NCBI GenBank assembly: GCA_032629725.1 | Contig: JAFEVB010000008.1 | Span: 1,860,001 to 1,924,000, forward strand | Origin: Gremmenia infestans | Taxonomy: Eukaryota > Ascomycota > Leotiomycetes > Helotiales > Hamatocanthoscyphaceae | DNA: 64,000 nt | Direction of reading: 5' to 3' | In this document: piece by piece, positions 21,892 to 32,860 of the stretch | Layout of the letters: each line of letters begins with the position of its first letter | Numbering within the stretch: the first letter of the stretch is position 1 | Made by a program: the position numbers and the translations under genes | Notes under the pieces: model-generated | What the model was told of the DNA's origin: nothing | Databases searched by the model: none | What the model saw: only the letters and a program-made list of their open reading frames with translations

Positions 21892-23484
21892 ATGGCGCCA
21901 TCCTACCTCCTCAGACTCAGATCATTTCTCTGGGGCAGCGACCCCAAAGACGCCTCTCTCCTCATCAAACTCGACTTCACGATTCTCCCGTACTTCTCTC
22001 TGATATGGTTTCTCTTCGGACTCAGCCGATCGAGTTATTCCTCCGCTTATATCAGCGGGATGAAAGAAGACTTGCATTTCAAAGGAAAGGAGTTTAATTA
22101 TATAAACACCACATATCTCGTCGTCTATGCCGTTTGCCAGATGCCTGGAACTTCACTGCTGACGATCGCACCGCCGAAATATGTCTTCGTGGGGGCGAAT
22201 GTGATGTGGAGCATTTTAACGCTGATTACTTTCAAGATGAATCATGTTTGGCAGATTATTCTGCTAAATGCTTTTGAGGGTGGATTCTCGGCAATTGCAT
22301 AGTATGTACCAAGTCTGACTGTCGAAATGGTGCCTCTAATTATGTTTTGCTAGTGTTGGAGCTCATTTCATATATGGGTCGTGGTATAAAAAGTCCGAGT
22401 TGGGTACTAGGGCTGCGGTCTTCGTCTGCTTCGGCCATTTGGGGAGTATGGCGGGGCCTTGGATTCAAGCTGGTTTGCTTGAATCCCTGGCGGGGAAGAA
22501 CGGTCTACCTGCTTGGCGTTGGATATTCATCATTGTGTCCGTCATTACCATACCCACGGCGCTTTTTGGTCAGAGTCCTTCTATGATATGGAGTTCATAA
22601 TTGCTAATTCGCGGATTTTAGGCTGGATATTTATTCCCGGTCTTCCATCTCACAGAAATGCATGGTATCTCACTGAAGAGGAGAAGGATCATGCAGTGAA
22701 TAGACTAGGACAACCCCAAAAGGTCACCTGGGATAGAACTGTCTTCAGACGTGTCTTGCTCAGCTGGCAATTTTGGCTACTTCCTACTATTTTTATGCGT
22801 AAGTCAAGAAGCAAACACATCTTGGGGTCAGAGGATACTAAAAATATTCAAGTCTACTCACTCGCAATTCAAATGGAATTGAATAACGTCTTCCCCTTAT
22901 GGATGGCATCCCGGGGCTACACAAAAATTCAGCAAAATACCTACCCAACCGGAGTCTACGCAACAGCCATTGCAGGGACGATCATCTACTCGGTCATCTC
23001 AGACAAGATCCAATCTCGCTGGCAGTGTTCTCTCGCCATCGGCATCACGTTTATCATCGGCAGCGCCATCCTCATCGCCGATCCCGGCGGCGTTGGTGGC
23101 CAATTCTTCGCCTTCTACCTCCTGGGCACAACATACGCGCCGCAAGCCCTGTGGTATTCCTGGATGGCCGATGTCACAGCGCACGACTTCCAACTGCGTG
23201 CCATCACTACAGGCTTCATGAACTCCTTCGATTTCGCGTTTGTCACTTGGTGGCCGCTGATCTTTTACCCAGTCACAGATGCGCCGAATTACAGGAAGGG
23301 TTATGTTGCGAGTATTATTACGGGGTCGCTGATTTTGCCGTTGGTGCTCGCGATTGCGTATCTGGAGAGGCGAGGTATCAGGAATGGAACTTTGGGAAGG
23401 AGAAGGGTCGGGGTCGACGAAAGTGGGGGTAATGAATCTCCTGTATCTCCCGAATCTGTTGTACATTTTCCAGTAAAGAGATGA
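21892..23484 (+). CDS. MFS anion:cation symporter (allantoate/pantothenate/phthalate-permease type)
   Basis: A 12-TM plasma-membrane permease of the ACS (Dal5/Fen2-like) family. Four exons. ATG 21892 opens MAPSYLLRLRSFLWG. Introns are 22302-22353, then one splitting PTALFG-WIFIPGLP, and one after LLPTIFM. Typical features are the early LDFTILPYFSLIWF helix, the GANVMWSILTL and FGHLGSMAGPWIQAGLLESL helices, and a late YAPQALWYSWMADVTAHDFQ stretch. The C-terminus is cytosolic and polar (VGVDESGGNESPVSPESV). Known members import carboxylates such as pantothenate, allantoate, nicotinate, or phthalate in bacteria. It sits at the edge of the dioxygenase/decarboxylase group and is a plausible substrate importer for it (inference). 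Confidence 0.88.
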
Positions 23485-23861
23485 TAGAATGGAATAGCAG
23501 ACTATTTAATGAAGGGAAATTCTTTGATGTTGACACGAGACGGGGCTTGACTTGGACATTAAGTACACAACAGTTGTTGCAAACTACTCGCACTGGCAAC
23601 AAATGATATACAAATATATAAACATTATAAGCAATCCGTGCAGAGATAAGGTCACGAAGACGCAATCCGAAGGCGCAATCCGCGCTGTTGATGCATGACA
23701 CGTCGCCCGCAGTGTGGTGTTGATTGGAGGTGTCGCTGTATCAGAAGACGTGTGGCCGGAGCCACCTGGTCGTGGAGGCTCCACATCTCGAGGCCTGCCC
23801 TGCCCTGCCTACACTTGCGAAATGCAACCACCTTCCCTCTTAGCCCTAACCAACTTCAACC
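23485..23861. other. Intergenic region / promoter of hydrolase gene
   Basis: Separates the permease stop from the hydrolase ATG, both on the plus strand. No repeat or further gene is seen. Confidence 0.5.
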
Positions 23862-24928
23862 ATGGCGAAATCTGAGAATACCATCATTGAGGCTGAAATA
23901 CCAGATTTGCGTGCTCATGGAATCTTCAAGAAGGGAAGGGCAAACGTCCGAGATCACAAACCCTTGCTTGTCCTCATTCACGGCGGCGGCACAAATGCCA
24001 CGTACTTCGACAATGAAATATACTCGTCAGTAAACGCTTACGCATAATGAATCTGAATCTCCCACTGATGCGAGGTCCAGAATACCGAAGATCTTCAATG
24101 AAGGTGGCTTTGATGTCTTGAATATCAACAGACCGGGATATGGTGGAAATCCGTTGCCAGAATCTAAACAGCCGCTCATTGATTCCATTCCTCTCTATTC
24201 CGCGCTCATTAGGAAAGTATATGATGATCATACTAGCGGTAAAAATGGAATAATCCTCGTCGGCCACTCTCTTGGAGCAGCAATCTCGCTGTCACTTGCA
24301 GCATTCGAAGGCCAGAAACTCCCGATTATCGGAGTCAGTGCACTTGGAATCATCCCTACCAAAGATCACCCCGCTGTGGTTGGAAAAGCCTTGGAAGCAG
24401 ACCCGAGTAATCCTCGACTTGTGTTCGAGCCCTCGCCCGACTCTATAGAGACGTTTATGGGCCCTCTTGATTATCTCGACATGTCGCTTCTTACACACCC
24501 CGCGATGTTGACAATATTCGAGCCTTGTAAGCAACCAGAGATTGTTGGTATATGTAAACGCTTACAGTTGCAGGTGTGAAGTCTGAGATGGTTGAGTGGT
24601 ATGATCCAACCTGGTACGATCGGTTTGTGAACGAAATCGCACCAAGAATTTGTGTAAGATTTGCCATCTATCCACCAACGCTGTGTCTTCTAACATCCTA
24701 CAGGTCCCTTTACAGTTTCTAGCTGCAGAGTATGAATTGGGATGGAAAGGTATCAAAGAAGGTCAGCCTACTCTTGACTGGGTCGCTGGTTTGTTCACCA
24801 ATGCTACTAAGATGGACGCGAGAATCCTGCCCGGTGGAGGTCATAATTTCGAGCTCAGCAAGAATGCACCTGCTTTGCAAGAGGCCCGAGAAAGCTTCAT
24901 TAATTCATTGGTGAGATCCGATTCTTAG
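23862..24928 (+). CDS. Alpha/beta hydrolase
   Basis: A cytosolic-looking alpha/beta-hydrolase of about 290 residues in four exons. It starts MAKSENTIIEAEIPDLRAHG at ATG 23862. The oxyanion-hole motif LLVLIHGGGTNATYF precedes the first intron. The nucleophile elbow is GIILVGHSLGAAISLSLAAF (Ser in GHSLG). The catalytic His lies in RILPGGGHNFELSK near the end. Introns at about 24025-24078, 24526-24572 and 24654-24702 join in frame; the first has an unusual GTCAGT donor. The family spans esterases, lactonases and C-C hydrolases. It is followed closely by the dioxygenase gene on the same strand. A role in hydrolysing an ester, lactone or ring-cleavage product in the same pathway is inference. Confidence 0.85.
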
Positions 24929-25102
24929 TCGTCGAAGATGAATCAATTTGTTTTTACGGTCGTCTTCAATCTCTTCGTGGGCCATTTCCACCCATTGCGT
25001 ATTCCTAGCTCCAGGAAGTCTCTGGTATTTCCAAGACTGCAAAGACCATCGAAATGCGTCTACTTACAATCTAGGACTTTCTGGTAGACTGACACACCCT
25101 AG

Positions 25103-26352
25103 GAAGTTCCCTCCTCACAAAAGGAGAATCTTTTTGCATTCAACGACATTCCCCTCCTAGACTTTGCATTGACAAGCGACCCTACCACAAAACCCGAGTT
25201 CTTGAAAGCTCTCAGAACAGCGATTGTTGACGTGGGGTTCTTGTACATCAAAAACACAACAATCTCGCCCCTAATCCAGGAAAATCTAATCACCAAGGGG
25301 ATCGAGGCTTTGGAACTGCCCCTGGAGGAGAAGCTGAAAGTCGAGATGGCGAATAGCAAGCATTTCTTGGGCTATGCCAGACTAGGCGCTGAGATTACAG
25401 CAATGAAATCTGATTATCGAGAGCAATACGATGTGAGTGCATTCTACTGGTAGCAAATCGAATGCTGATGAATATCTTTCGAGTTTGCAACAGAAGTCCC
25501 AGCACCGGGACCTGAAGAGCCAGCGCACAGGAATTTGAGAGGTCCAAATCAGGTACTTGCCGCACTAAGTTTTGGCGAACCTCAAGACTAACGAAGGAAT
25601 AGTGGCCCGATGAATCCGTAATCAAAGGGTTCAGGACCGCAGTAGAAAGCTACCTAGAAGAAATCGCTACCTTCGCCGTCTCTTTCAGCAGCCTTATCGC
25701 CGAAGCACTCGACATGCCCGCCAACTCCTTTGAACGGTTCTTCGAAACCCCCCAGCACAATAAACTCAAGCTTGTCAAGTATCCTGTACCACCCCTCGAC
25801 ACTCCAATTCCCGAAATCGGTATTCAGGGTGTAGGTGCTCACAAAGATGGATCTTTCCTGACTTTTCTCCTCCAAGCAACACCCCACACGGGACTGGAAA
25901 TACAGAACAAACACGGCGACTGGATACAAGCAACTCCCATTCCCGGCACCCTGGTCGTAAACATAGGACGCTCGCTGCAGGCTCTCACGGGTGGAGTTTG
26001 CACCGCGACAACCCACCGCGTCAACCTATCGCCCAAGAACTTCGTTGCCGCAGACGGCACATGCCTCGGACCACGATATTCCTTTCCTGTATTCCAGGGC
26101 ATCCGCACTGATCTGGACGGCGCAGATGCTTATTTGAAGATCCCGCAGCATATCAAGGACTTGGTGAAGGACGAGAAGGTGCGCAGTGAGGCTGAGGCGA
26201 CGTTCGATAAGATGTTTGGGGATTCGGAGAGTGTGAGGGAGGCTGTGTTTATCTCGAGGATTACGAGCCATCAGGACGTTGGCGCTCGTTGGTATCCGGA
26301 GCTGCTGGCCAAGGCGTTGGAGGCGCAACAGGAGTTCAAGGAGAACCAGTAG
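25103..26352 (+). CDS. 2-oxoglutarate/Fe(II)-dependent dioxygenase (isopenicillin-N-synthase-like)
   Basis: Non-haem iron oxygenase of the 2OG-FeII_Oxy/DIOX_N class. The N-terminal domain reads IPLLDFALTSDPTTKPEFLK and VGFLYIKNTTISPLIQENLI. The catalytic jelly roll contains the iron ligands GAHKDGSFLTFLLQ (His-x-Asp) and ATTHRVNL (distal His). The 2OG-binding pair is in RYSFPVF (Arg-x-Ser). Introns occur at about 25433-25490 and 25556-25603. The 5' end is uncertain: coding sequence is clear from 25103, after an acceptor (CTGACACACCCTAG), and a short first exon must lie upstream, perhaps using ATG 24938. All metal ligands are present, so the protein is probably active. The substrate is unknown. 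Confidence 0.85.
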
Positions 26353-27131
26353 TGGAGGGCAAGTAGGTGGTGGGTCCTTGGTAGTGAGCGAAAGAATGTG
26401 AATATTACCTTGAGTATAGAATAGAACAAGGATAGAAACAAAATGATATCAGGTTCAAAACGCTGGGTTCCAGTGTCTTGGCATACTAAACAACCTCTTC
26501 GTGAGATACCCAGCATGTATTTCTAGACGATGCTTTTCTCGGCAAGTGTCTGATAAGTGATGAAGGCCCTGAAAACCACATCCCTGGCATAAAAATACCA
26601 GCGCAACCCCTTTACCAGTCGCTCGGACACCGATTCCCATTCTAAATAGATACGTTGCGCAGAAAAGGAAATATCAATGAAAAGTCGAAGCCCCGAAATC
26701 GTCCCCGCCATTGCCATGGACGTGGTTTGAAATTGGGTATCGCACAGTTCCAGCACAGGAATTAATACATGTTTGTTCTCGCAACGAGTTGCTGAGTGTG
26801 TTTTAATGCATGCTTATCCAGTCGAAATTCATGTCTACGTCTATCACTCCTGGCAAAGAGAAGGAATATATTCCTGTGTATTGCGGGGAGGGAGGGGGAG
26901 GAGCGGAGTTGGATGGTGGTGCATCTTGGGGAGAGGGGTTATTTACTTTGTGGGTGAGGAGAATCGGTGGATTCGAGATCCTTCAACATGACTTTCAAAG
27001 CCTTGGTAGCTTTCACAGCGAGCGCTGATACTATCTTCAACTTACACCAGATATTATAGCTGGCTCTTAACGCCTCTAGCATTTCCCTCCTCGGCCATAT
27101 CGCTTCATTTAAAATAGTTCAATACCATCTA
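26353..27131. other. Intergenic region (convergent 3' ends)
   Basis: Between the dioxygenase and the decarboxylase-like gene. Short frames only. A purine-rich GGGAGGGAGGGGGAGGAGCGG run occurs near 26885-26905 (plus strand), a possible G-quadruplex-forming stretch of unknown meaning. Confidence 0.5.
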
Positions 27132-28124
27132 TCAGACCTTTAAATTCTGGCCATGAATAGGCTCAAACAGCTCCTTTAGCGGGATTAGTCGGTCAATCAT
27201 AGCTTGCTTGTGCAGGTATGATACCAGAGCCTCCAAAGGCTTCCTATTGGACTCGACGCCATACGGCCAGGGATCACCACCGAATAATTGCTCAATCTCC
27301 TCCAAGTCTGAAGGCAGGAATGGAAGCATGTAGCGGTTCGTACTGGCGAACTTCATTCGACGCAGAGCGAGGTTCTTCGACTCGTTCATAGCGTTAAAGA
27401 GACTGGTTGCGACGAATGGGTGTTTATTGACGACAGATTTTCTGATCACTACCAGATGCATAATCGGGAATATACCGGTTTCGAGAAAAAACTGCTTGGT
27501 GGTCTCGCGGAGGTCAGGAAATAGTTGTTGGACGTGGGGAATTTTACGTAGACAAGAAGGCACTGTGGCGCCAATGGTAGCAGCAATATCACCATCTGCG
27601 AGGCATGAGCTGAGAGACATCCCACTTTGATTAGGTACGAGGTCGACTGGACGGAGGAGCGGCTTGGCTTTGACCTTGCCGTGAACGCCTGGTTTTTCAA
27701 AGTCGCCCTCAACCCAGGTGATGCTAGATAGATCAACCCCAGCGTCCTGCAGAGCTCCTCTGATCCACACAGCAGCGGTCATAGTATAACGCTGGACGCC
27801 GATGCGTTTGCCGTTGAGGTCAGATGGCTTCAGAACGAGGTTGGTGTTGACCGCAATGCAGTTATAACGAAAAGCTCGAGAGGGGAACACAGGAATTGCA
27901 ACGAGATCCCTTTCGCCGTCAGCGTAGCGACAGATGTACTCTGAAGAGGACATTTCCGATACGTCGAAATCATGGCCCCCAAGCATACGGTCAAAGATAT
28001 CTCTTGGATGATCAATCGTGATGTGATTTAGATCAATGCCGGCAGGCTGTATCTCTCCTTTGGCCAGGGCATCCATACGATCGTAAGGCCCACAAGCAAA
28101 TGTTAGAGGCAACCGGTTTGTCAT
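27132..28124 (-). CDS. 4,5-dihydroxyphthalate decarboxylase-like protein (NMT1/PBP-II fold)
   Basis: An intronless protein of 330 residues from ATG 28124 (MTNRLPLTFACGPYDRMDAL). It matches the bacterial Pht5 / 4,5-dihydroxyphthalate decarboxylase family at its most conserved blocks: CGPYDR near the N-terminus, FDVSEMSSSEYICRYA, LVAIPVFPSRAFRYNCIAVN, LNGKRIGVQRYTMTAAVWIR and TGIFPIMHLVVIRKSVV. The family shares a periplasmic-binding-protein fold and removes a carboxylate from a catecholic dicarboxylic acid. The fungal substrate is unknown. The gene is divergent from the Zn2Cys6 regulator across an 800-bp shared promoter. The bacterial-type family and the lack of introns, unlike most neighbours, make horizontal acquisition plausible but not proven. 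Confidence 0.85.
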   Translation of the reverse strand: MTNRLPLTFACGPYDRMDALAKGEIQPAGIDLNHITIDHPRDIFDRMLGGHDFDVSEMSSSEYICRYADGERDLVAIPVFPSRAFRYNCIAVNTNLVLKPSDLNGKRIGVQRYTMTAAVWIRGALQDAGVDLSSITWVEGDFEKPGVHGKVKAKPLLRPVDLVPNQSGMSLSSCLADGDIAATIGATVPSCLRKIPHVQQLFPDLRETTKQFFLETGIFPIMHLVVIRKSVVNKHPFVATSLFNAMNESKNLALRRMKFASTNRYMLPFLPSDLEEIEQLFGGDPWPYGVESNRKPLEALVSYLHKQAMIDRLIPLKELFEPIHGQNLKV

Positions 28125-28926
28125 GTTGAGATATGCTTTTGTTTGTGAAGCAAGTGACAATAGTATTTTTGAAGTATAAGTGAAGCTATATACAAAACAG
28201 GGCGGAATGCATATTTATAGAGTTCCCACCCACCTCAGAACTTCTTCGTTGAAGCTACAGTGGTTTCGCTAAGATATTGTGATAAGCCAGCTGTAAGATA
28301 GGTATACTACTCGGCGTTTTACTTTGGTTTAACTGCACTATGCACTGTTCGGCCGAAGCGGCATCAAGCTCGGAGATGCGTTAACCACCACGCACCATCC
28401 TCCACTCGCGCTTTGGTTTGACTGACAGTGGAGACTGTTTAGCGTAGAAGGCTAGATCCAGCATATATGACTAACTCTTTACCCTAGTGTAAATCCGCAA
28501 AACAGCAAGAAAGATGATAGATAAAGTAATTTGAAAGTAAGGCTCCTTATTCAGAGCCTTATATTTCATCATGTTTAAGCTTTCTAAGTGGCGCGGAGTA
28601 TAAAGTTGCGGAGTGAAAACCGTCTCCACTGTTAGAATTACGGAGTAAGAAAAGAAGCGAGTACTACGGAGTATGCACCATGACACCGATGAAAGTTATG
28701 TCCGAGCATTTGATAGGCACAGTATTTTTTCCGAGCTGGCCCTAAAGCGTTGGCCCTAGTAGCCCATACTCCGTATAGATTTGGCGCAACATTTTCTCCG
28801 ACCTTTCAAAGGACGAGGGTTCCCATTCTGTGTTCTGTGTCTCCGAAGCAATATTGAACATCGACCTTGCAGCCAAGTTCCAGTATCTCGACCGAAGCTC
28901 TGGATTATTGGCATGGCCGCCTTGAA
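28125..28926. promoter_or_regulatory. Divergent promoter shared by decarboxylase and Zn2Cys6 regulator
   Basis: About 800 bp between divergent start codons. It contains a perfect 10-bp palindrome TTCGGCCGAA (28348-28357), with the CGG/CCG half-site geometry used by Zn2Cys6 proteins. It also has five CGGAGT(A/G) copies: 28594, 28609, 28641 and 28667 on the plus strand, and the reverse complement TACTCCG at 28767. A short inverted-end element (28422-28635) sits in the middle. CGGAGTA-like words also occur elsewhere in this window, so specificity needs testing. Confidence 0.5.
28422..28635. repeat. Possible MITE: 214 bp with 19-bp imperfect inverted ends
   Basis: CTGACAGTGGAGACTGTTT at 28422-28440 pairs with the reverse complement of 28617-28635 (two mismatches). 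I see no clear target-site duplication, so transposon identity is uncertain. Inside lies a perfect 8-bp hairpin stem, TAAGGCTC (28538-28545) and GAGCCTTA (28554-28561), with an 8-base loop. Confidence 0.45.
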
Positions 28927-31029
28927 ATGGAGCACAGAAAACGCCGCCTCATACTTTCCTGCGTCACCTGTCGTCGGCGCAAAGTCAAGTGCGACCGCGC
29001 GGTTCCATGTCTCCGGTGTCAAAAGGCTGGCTGTGCAGAAACTTGTTTGTATAGCCTACCCGATGAGAGCGATCCGCCATCAGGTACTGAGGATCGGTGT
29101 AGAGGAGAGTCAAACGCTGGGCAGAATCGTCACGTCTCCCCAGAGGAGGTAATTGAAATGAAGTCCTATGTAAAGTCCGCGGGAGCACGTCCATGCTCTT
29201 CGGAGAAACTCCTGGGCTTAACCCATCCTGCTGGCCCCGGTGGCAATACTCAAAGTAGTGGTTGTGGCTTGCAGAGTGTTAAGCAGATTTTCAACTCTCA
29301 ATGTTTCGGTCCAAGCCATGCCGCAGGACTTCTTCTACACTGCGAAGAGTTATCGAAATTTGTTCGTAAAGTGCTCTCGCATGTTCCCGCTTCCCATCGA
29401 CGGAAAGAAAATATTTGTGGTTCTGTTGAAAAGCAAATTAAAAAGCGAGCTCGTTGGGGAGAAGCCGTGAACAAGGAGAAATTGATCTCGTTGATGCCGC
29501 ACCGAGTGCGTGCTGACCGTCTTATTCAGACATACTTGAATATGTTTGAGAATACCTATCGAGTCTTACACGTCCCAACCTTTCTTCAACGCTATGAAAA
29601 TTTATGGGAGTCGCCGAACGTGGAGACGGATATCACTGTCGTTCAAACTCTACTTGCTATGGCGGCAGTGAATGCTTTCGTTCCTGGCGGAGAGGATGGT
29701 TTTGTTGGTCGCAGCTCCACAGCACGAGAGAAGGCTAAGTTATGGATTCGAACGGTGGAGAGTTGGCTCAATGTTCGAAGCCACAAGGACTACATGCTAG
29801 ATACGCTTCAGATACATGTGCTTTTGTTTCACGCCAAAAAGATGAATTGTATGGAAAAGAAACGAGGCTGGACGTCTATCGGCACTCTGGTTCGAGTGAT
29901 GATGGCCGTTGGATTGCACCGCGAACCGACGCATCTCAGTCAAAATATCCCTTTCTTCGAGGCAGAGATGCGTCGGCGACTGTGGTATACAATCTTGGAG
30001 TTGGAGTTGCAAGAAGCGTGTGATCGGGGCATGCAGCCTATGCTCAACAGAGAAAGCTGGGATTGCTTGCCTACGTTGAATATCCATGATGAGGACTTCG
30101 ACGAGACGAGCATATGCGCTCCATGTGAGAGACAGCTAGATACGTATACTAGAACCTCGTTCTTATGTACAGCCCAAAGGAATTTTCACCTGCGGTTTGA
30201 TCTGCTTGATAAAAGCAACAGCGTAAGGAATCGAATTGATCCTGATATGGCAAAGAGCTACGTTGAGCTTCTTCAAGACTCAATTGATGAATTACCTAGC
30301 TGGTCTGGAGAGGCAGCCTCAGCTGTGGCAACGATTCTTTCTAAGTTGATCCTGTACGAGCAGCTCCTAATATTACAACGACCACTCAACGCCTTCGAAT
30401 GTAGCTCACCTCGACGCACTCTATACTTCCGTACTATTCAACGACAGACAGCTATTTTTATAATGGAATCATATCGCGCTGTACCATCCCTAGAATGTCT
30501 CCAGCTCTTTAATTTTAGAGGTGACGGCTTTCATGCAGTACTGGCCATGGGCCTTGAGGCAGTTCGCTCGTCTGATCCAATGGATGATTTGCTTCACAAT
30601 AAAGAAGCAGAGATCGGGTTGACTGAGCACATGGTGAAACTTATGGATGACAGAGTAAGATGTCTGGGGCAGGGATTTCAACTTTACTGGATAGCTTCTG
30701 CGACACTACGTCTCATCAAATCTCGTTACTCTAGAGCTCTAGATGAAGATCTGCTGGCAGTAGAAACGGCAGAAAGTGCATTTCTTCTCTTGGATTACAT
30801 GGACCAGCGGAGCAGCCCAGATATTGGACGAATATCTAGGGATGCAGGCTTTAGCGCCACTGATGTTACAGGAGTACAAGAACAAATTCGGCTCACATCA
30901 CCAATTGACCAGAACCTGGATATGTTTAGCAACCAACCTGACTTTGACTTTTTTGATGACTGGTTTCTGGGGTATGATTTAGGAGATAACTGGAATTGGG
31001 GTAGTTTACCAGGGCAAGTGCAAATGTGA
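28927..31029 (+). CDS. Zn2Cys6 transcription factor with fungal-specific TF domain
   Basis: A single-exon protein of 700 residues. ATG 28927 (MEHRKRRLILSCVTCRRRKV) places the binuclear zinc cluster at the N-terminus: six cysteines in C-x2-C-x6-C-x5-C-x2-C-x4-C spacing, with KRR-type basic residues before it. The middle homology region (fungal_trans) begins near residue 210 (LIQTYLNMFENTYRVLHVPT). It contains GWTSIGTLVRVMMAVGLHRE and EAEMRRRLWYTILELELQEA, the classic signature. The acidic, aromatic C-terminus (DFDFFDDWFLGYDLGDNWNW) looks like an activation tail. It is divergent from the decarboxylase-like gene and adjacent to an exporter, so it is the likely pathway regulator, probably binding CGG-containing sites in the shared promoter (inference). 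Confidence 0.92.
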   Translation: MEHRKRRLILSCVTCRRRKVKCDRAVPCLRCQKAGCAETCLYSLPDESDPPSGTEDRCRGESNAGQNRHVSPEEVIEMKSYVKSAGARPCSSEKLLGLTHPAGPGGNTQSSGCGLQSVKQIFNSQCFGPSHAAGLLLHCEELSKFVRKVLSHVPASHRRKENICGSVEKQIKKRARWGEAVNKEKLISLMPHRVRADRLIQTYLNMFENTYRVLHVPTFLQRYENLWESPNVETDITVVQTLLAMAAVNAFVPGGEDGFVGRSSTAREKAKLWIRTVESWLNVRSHKDYMLDTLQIHVLLFHAKKMNCMEKKRGWTSIGTLVRVMMAVGLHREPTHLSQNIPFFEAEMRRRLWYTILELELQEACDRGMQPMLNRESWDCLPTLNIHDEDFDETSICAPCERQLDTYTRTSFLCTAQRNFHLRFDLLDKSNSVRNRIDPDMAKSYVELLQDSIDELPSWSGEAASAVATILSKLILYEQLLILQRPLNAFECSSPRRTLYFRTIQRQTAIFIMESYRAVPSLECLQLFNFRGDGFHAVLAMGLEAVRSSDPMDDLLHNKEAEIGLTEHMVKLMDDRVRCLGQGFQLYWIASATLRLIKSRYSRALDEDLLAVETAESAFLLLDYMDQRSSPDIGRISRDAGFSATDVTGVQEQIRLTSPIDQNLDMFSNQPDFDFFDDWFLGYDLGDNWNWGSLPGQVQM

Positions 31030-31302
31030 TGAAATGGGGGACTAATTCGTTTTTTGGCTTTTTTCTATCGAACTGTTATTATAATTTTGAGAAAGAATAC
31101 TATCACACTTGATATATTCGCCAACGAACTTTTGTTACATGTCATTTTTCTACATTTGGCTATCCGCCCTCCAAGTTACTATACAAGATTAGATTCGCCA
31201 TTCCTAATCCGTACATTTATTGTCGGCTGTACGGCCGTACTTATACCCAGATATCCCGATAGGATGTTAAGAACTCTGTATCAGCCCTCACAACACCCGA
31301 GT

Positions 31303-32860
31303 TTACCTATCCCACGAGGCTTCAGGCGCGAGTTTCGATAGTTTCCGTAGCGCAGGACCATATTTCATAAATAGAAACGGGACAAAGAGCAAAGCTGCAG
31401 CTACACCACCAACGATCGAAAGTGCAGGTCCAATACCTAGTGCCCTAATCATCGGCTTAGCCGCCAGTGGGAGCCCAGCAGCCATCAAGCTTCGGAGCAT
31501 TGTGACCGCGGCCATAGAACTAGCGGCGTATACCTTGTACACATCTATTAAGAAGTTGAGGCACTGCTGAAAGATACAATTGAATCCGACACCAATGAAC
31601 ACGGCAGCGAGACAAGGCAAAATCCAATGATTGGGAGGTTCTGCGGTCCACGCAAACCAGAATAACCCAATTACGAGGATTACGGCGCCGAGGGCCATGA
31701 TTGGTAGTCGTGCTTCGGGAATCGACCTCCCATGCACTGCGCGAGAGATTCGATTGTAGCGGTACTGGTTCCAGATGTTGAGGCCCACAGAAGAGACCAC
31801 ACCGATTAGTAAAGCCAAGAATGGTAGAGAGCCGATAATAGGATTCCAACCGCGGATTTCTTGAAATGCAATCGGGAAAACTTCTAGTGTAAGGTACATT
31901 ATGCCGTAGACGTAAGAGGCGTAGATGGCGATGCAGGTGACGATGGGCTCGGTGAATAGCATTCTGAGTGGGCGGGAGAGCTGCTTACTCAGAATGGATC
32001 TGATATCAAGTTTCAGATGCTCGTGTGGATGATAGTATCTCAAGTTGTTTGTTTCTTTTCGAAGTTGCAGTGCCTTACGCTTAAGTAGCACCGGTGGGTA
32101 CAGCTCAGGCAGAAAGAAGAAAGTCATGCTGAAAATGACAAGACCCCAGATTGCCTGGACATACTCAGTCCAGCGCCAACTGAGATGAGGGCTCAGCACA
32201 ATAGCTGCGCCAATGATAGGGCCCAAGGTCGGACCGCCATTTACTGCTACCGCATACAAGCTAATTGCCGTTCCTCGGGCCTCTCGACTCCACATATCTC
32301 CTAGAGCCGCAGTGACATTGCTAATCGGGGCAGAGCCAAAGAACCCCGCCAAGAAACGTGTAATAAAAAGTGCGGATACATTTCTACTGTTGGCAGTGCC
32401 TATCGAGAAAAGAGCCTGACAAAATACTGCGGGCAGGATGCTGACCCTGCGTCCCCAGATCTCTGAGACGGGGGCCCAGATGATAGGGCCAATAGCAAAG
32501 CCGAATCTAGATAATAGGTAGGGAGTCAGCAGGTTGCCTAAAATTGTCATCTAATTGGAGTTGCAATAGTTCTCACAAATATGAAGAGACATCCAAAACT
32601 ACAACTTCGCTGCTGACTCCCACATATTCTGCTATAATATCGTCGGCTGGCGTCGTGATGCTCGAACCGAGACTGCCCACCAAAGCAAGCATACCCAGCT
32701 GGAAAGTAACCCACCACTTGAACGCAACAGGCCAGTTTTGCGGATTCAAAGGGTCATTTGAATCCCACTTGACGAGATATGCGGGATCAAGAAATACTCG
32801 GTCTTTTTCAAGCCCCCGCGACGTGCCATCCAGAGCACTCTTAGACCAGATAGGAAACAT
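31303..32860 (-). CDS. MFS drug:H+ antiporter (DHA1 family)
   Basis: A 12-TM exporter of the DHA1 class. The first exon (ATG 32858-32860, MFPIWSKSALDGTSRGLEKD) includes the family segment DPLNPQNWPVAFKWW and TM1. One intron, about 32514-32574 (GTGAGA...TATCTAG), joins DVSSYL to FGFAIGPIIWAPVSEIWGRR, the DHA1 motif A region. Motif C-like sequence is seen at AVNGGPTLGPIIGAAIVLSP. Related fungal proteins export polyamines, azoles or pathway products. It is tail-to-tail with the Zn2Cys6 regulator (about 270 bp apart) and upstream-divergent from the dienelactone-hydrolase-like gene. Export of a toxic intermediate from the neighbouring pathway is a reasonable inference. The frame is intact. Confidence 0.9.

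Noticed and set aside
28422..28635. hAT transposon (ends contain CAGTG)
   Set aside because: No 8-bp target duplication flanks the inverted ends, so it is listed only as a possible MITE.
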